A DNA stretch of 64,000 nucleotides from Streptomyces sp. Tu6071 (GTDB lineage Bacteria; Actinomycetota; Actinomycetes; Streptomycetales; Streptomycetaceae). Location of the stretch: positions 1,922,001 through 1,986,000 of the forward strand of contig NZ_CM001165.1 in assembly GCF_000213055.1 (NCBI RefSeq), given 5' to 3'. The first letter of the stretch is position 1. Each line of letters starts with the position of its first letter. Shown in pieces: positions 63,001-64,000 of this stretch. Under the pieces are notes generated by a model. It did no database searches, was not told the DNA's origin, and saw only the letters and a program-made list of their open reading frames with translations. A program made the translations under genes and the position numbers.

Positions 63001-63033
63001 AAAGGGTCCGCCGTACGTCACGGCGGACCCTTT
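63001..63033 (-). terminator. Terminator hairpin between cdsA and rlmN
   Basis: AAAGGGTCCGCCGT and its exact complement form a 14-bp stem with a 5-base loop, ending in TTTC on both strands. It is 93 bases beyond the cdsA stop and upstream of the rlmN start, which suggests separate transcription. Confidence 0.8.
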
Positions 63034-63125
63034 CAGCGTAACGCGCGCCCGGACCTCACCCCGAGTCGAAGGAGAGGCATCAGCCCCAGCCCGGCACGGA
63101 CCTCGTCGCGAAAGCCGCCCGGCCC

Positions 63126-64000
63126 TCAGCCCGAGCCGACGAACAGGACGAGCAGCAGCCACACGACGGGCGCCGTGGGCAGCAGCGAGTCGAGCCGGTC
63201 CATGATGCCGCCGTGGCCGGGCAGCAGCGTTCCCATGTCCTTGATCCCCAGGTCCCGCTTGATCATGGACTCACCCAGGTCGCCCAGGGTGGCGCTGCCC
63301 GCGACGGCCAGGCCGAGGAGCAGCCCCTGCCACCACTGACCGTCGTCGATCATGAACTGCATCAGCAGCGCGCCAGCGACCATGGCGAAGCTCACCGCGC
63401 CCAGGAGTCCCTCGCGCGTCTTGCCGGGGCTGATGCGGGGGGCGAGCTTGTGCGTGCCGAAGCGCCAGCCCACCGCGTACGCGCCGGTGTCGCTCACGAC
63501 CGTGAGCACGAGGAAGAGCAGCACGCGCCGCGGCCCGTCGTCCGCCGTGAGCAGCAGCGCGACGAACGTCGCGAGGAACGGCACGTAGAACGTCGCGAAG
63601 ACGCCCGCCGTGACGTCGCGCAGATAGCCCTCCGGCGGCTGGAACATCCGCCAGAGGAGCACGACGAGCGCCGTCAGCGCCATCGCCACCCACGCGCCCT
63701 CGGCGCCCCGCACGTAGCCCGCGACGACCATCGCGACGCCGCCCGCCGCGAGCGGAATCAGCGGCGCCTTGATCTGCTTGCGCTCGGCGAGGCGGGAGGT
63801 CAGCTCCCACAGGCCGACGACGACGGCGAGCGCTATGACGCCGACGAAGACGGCCTTGACGATGAACAACGACGCGACGACAACGACGCCGAGACCGAGG
63901 CCGACCCCTATGGCCGCCCCCAGGTTCCGGCCGGCGCTCTTCTTCTGCCGGCCGGGGCTCGGTGCCGGGGACGGCTGCGCGACCGGGGTCGCGGGCGGTA
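63126..64000 (-). CDS. cdsA: Phosphatidate cytidylyltransferase (5' end beyond window)
   Basis: CdsA makes CDP-diacylglycerol from phosphatidate and CTP. The visible part has several membrane segments (LFIVKAVFVGVIALAVVVGLW; VALLLTADDGPRRVLLFLVLTVV) and the family signature near its C-terminus, SATLGDLGESMIKRDLGIKD followed by PGHGGIMDRLDSLLPTAPVVW. The frame remains open to the window edge with a Pro-rich N-terminal cytoplasmic stretch, so the start is not included. Confidence 0.92.
   Translation of the reverse strand, partial: PPATPVAQPSPAPSPGRQKKSAGRNLGAAIGVGLGLGVVVVASLFIVKAVFVGVIALAVVVGLWELTSRLAERKQIKAPLIPLAAGGVAMVVAGYVRGAEGAWVAMALTALVVLLWRMFQPPEGYLRDVTAGVFATFYVPFLATFVALLLTADDGPRRVLLFLVLTVVSDTGAYAVGWRFGTHKLAPRISPGKTREGLLGAVSFAMVAGALLMQFMIDDGQWWQGLLLGLAVAGSATLGDLGESMIKRDLGIKDMGTLLPGHGGIMDRLDSLLPTAPVVWLLLVLFVGSG

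Overview
This window is chromosomal DNA from a high-GC actinomycete, almost certainly a Streptomyces or close relative. Base composition is above 70% GC, starts are a mix of GTG and ATG, the genes are Streptomyces-type core genes, and twin-arginine-like lipoprotein signals are common. No rRNA, tRNA, CRISPR array, insertion sequence or prophage was recognised. From memory the gene order resembles the Streptomyces core chromosome (cdsA, rlmN, polyamine/GABA genes, dxr, rseP, ispG, proS, rimP-nusA-infB-rbfA-truB-ribF); this was not checked against a database.

Layout. 1-2540: two peptide-type ABC ATPases. 2705-11811 (leftward): the translation/transcription block rimP-nusA-ylxR-infB-DUF503-rbfA-truB-ribF. 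12573-14765 (rightward): a lipoprotein, a ferritin-like protein and a degenerate phosphotransferase-fold protein. 15143-25496 (leftward): proS, two acetyltransferases and a DUF1684 protein among them, ispG, a site-2 protease, dxr and another acetyltransferase. 25672-53682: a polyamine/GABA catabolic region with an aldehyde dehydrogenase, a PucR regulator, gabT, a FAD amine oxidase, potABCD, two aminobutyraldehyde-type dehydrogenases, an orphan PotD, an Lrp/AsnC regulator and a class-III aminotransferase. Housekeeping genes interspersed there include a TraG/VirD4-like ATPase, PAP2 phosphatase, NADAR protein, DUF4190-like membrane protein, adenosine deaminase and glycerophosphodiesterase. 54417-56880: a small ABC system with a degenerate ATPase, and a VOC protein. 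57054-61402: a thiamine-type ABC transporter behind a clear TPP riboswitch. 61754-64000: rlmN and the 3' part of cdsA.

How the genes work together. The polyamine genes form a plausible route: putrescine-type uptake (PotABCD), oxidation or transamination to an aldehyde, oxidation to GABA, transamination by GabT, and oxidation of the semialdehyde to succinate. The dxr and ispG genes are two steps of the non-mevalonate isoprenoid pathway.

The most unusual feature is a highly iterated palindrome, GCGACGTCGC (within CGCGACGTCGCG). My hand count is close to 60 exact copies in 64 kb, where base composition alone predicts fewer than one. Hundreds of half-sites (ACGTCGCG/CGCGACGT) fill almost every intergenic region and have entered protein termini and linkers, where they encode DATSR, RDVA and similar peptides. 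On this background sits a longer intergenic repeat (GACCAGGCACGATGCG with flanking modules) found 100-180 bp beyond the stop codons of proS, ispG and rseP. There are also three separate tandem arrays that all have an 8-bp period.
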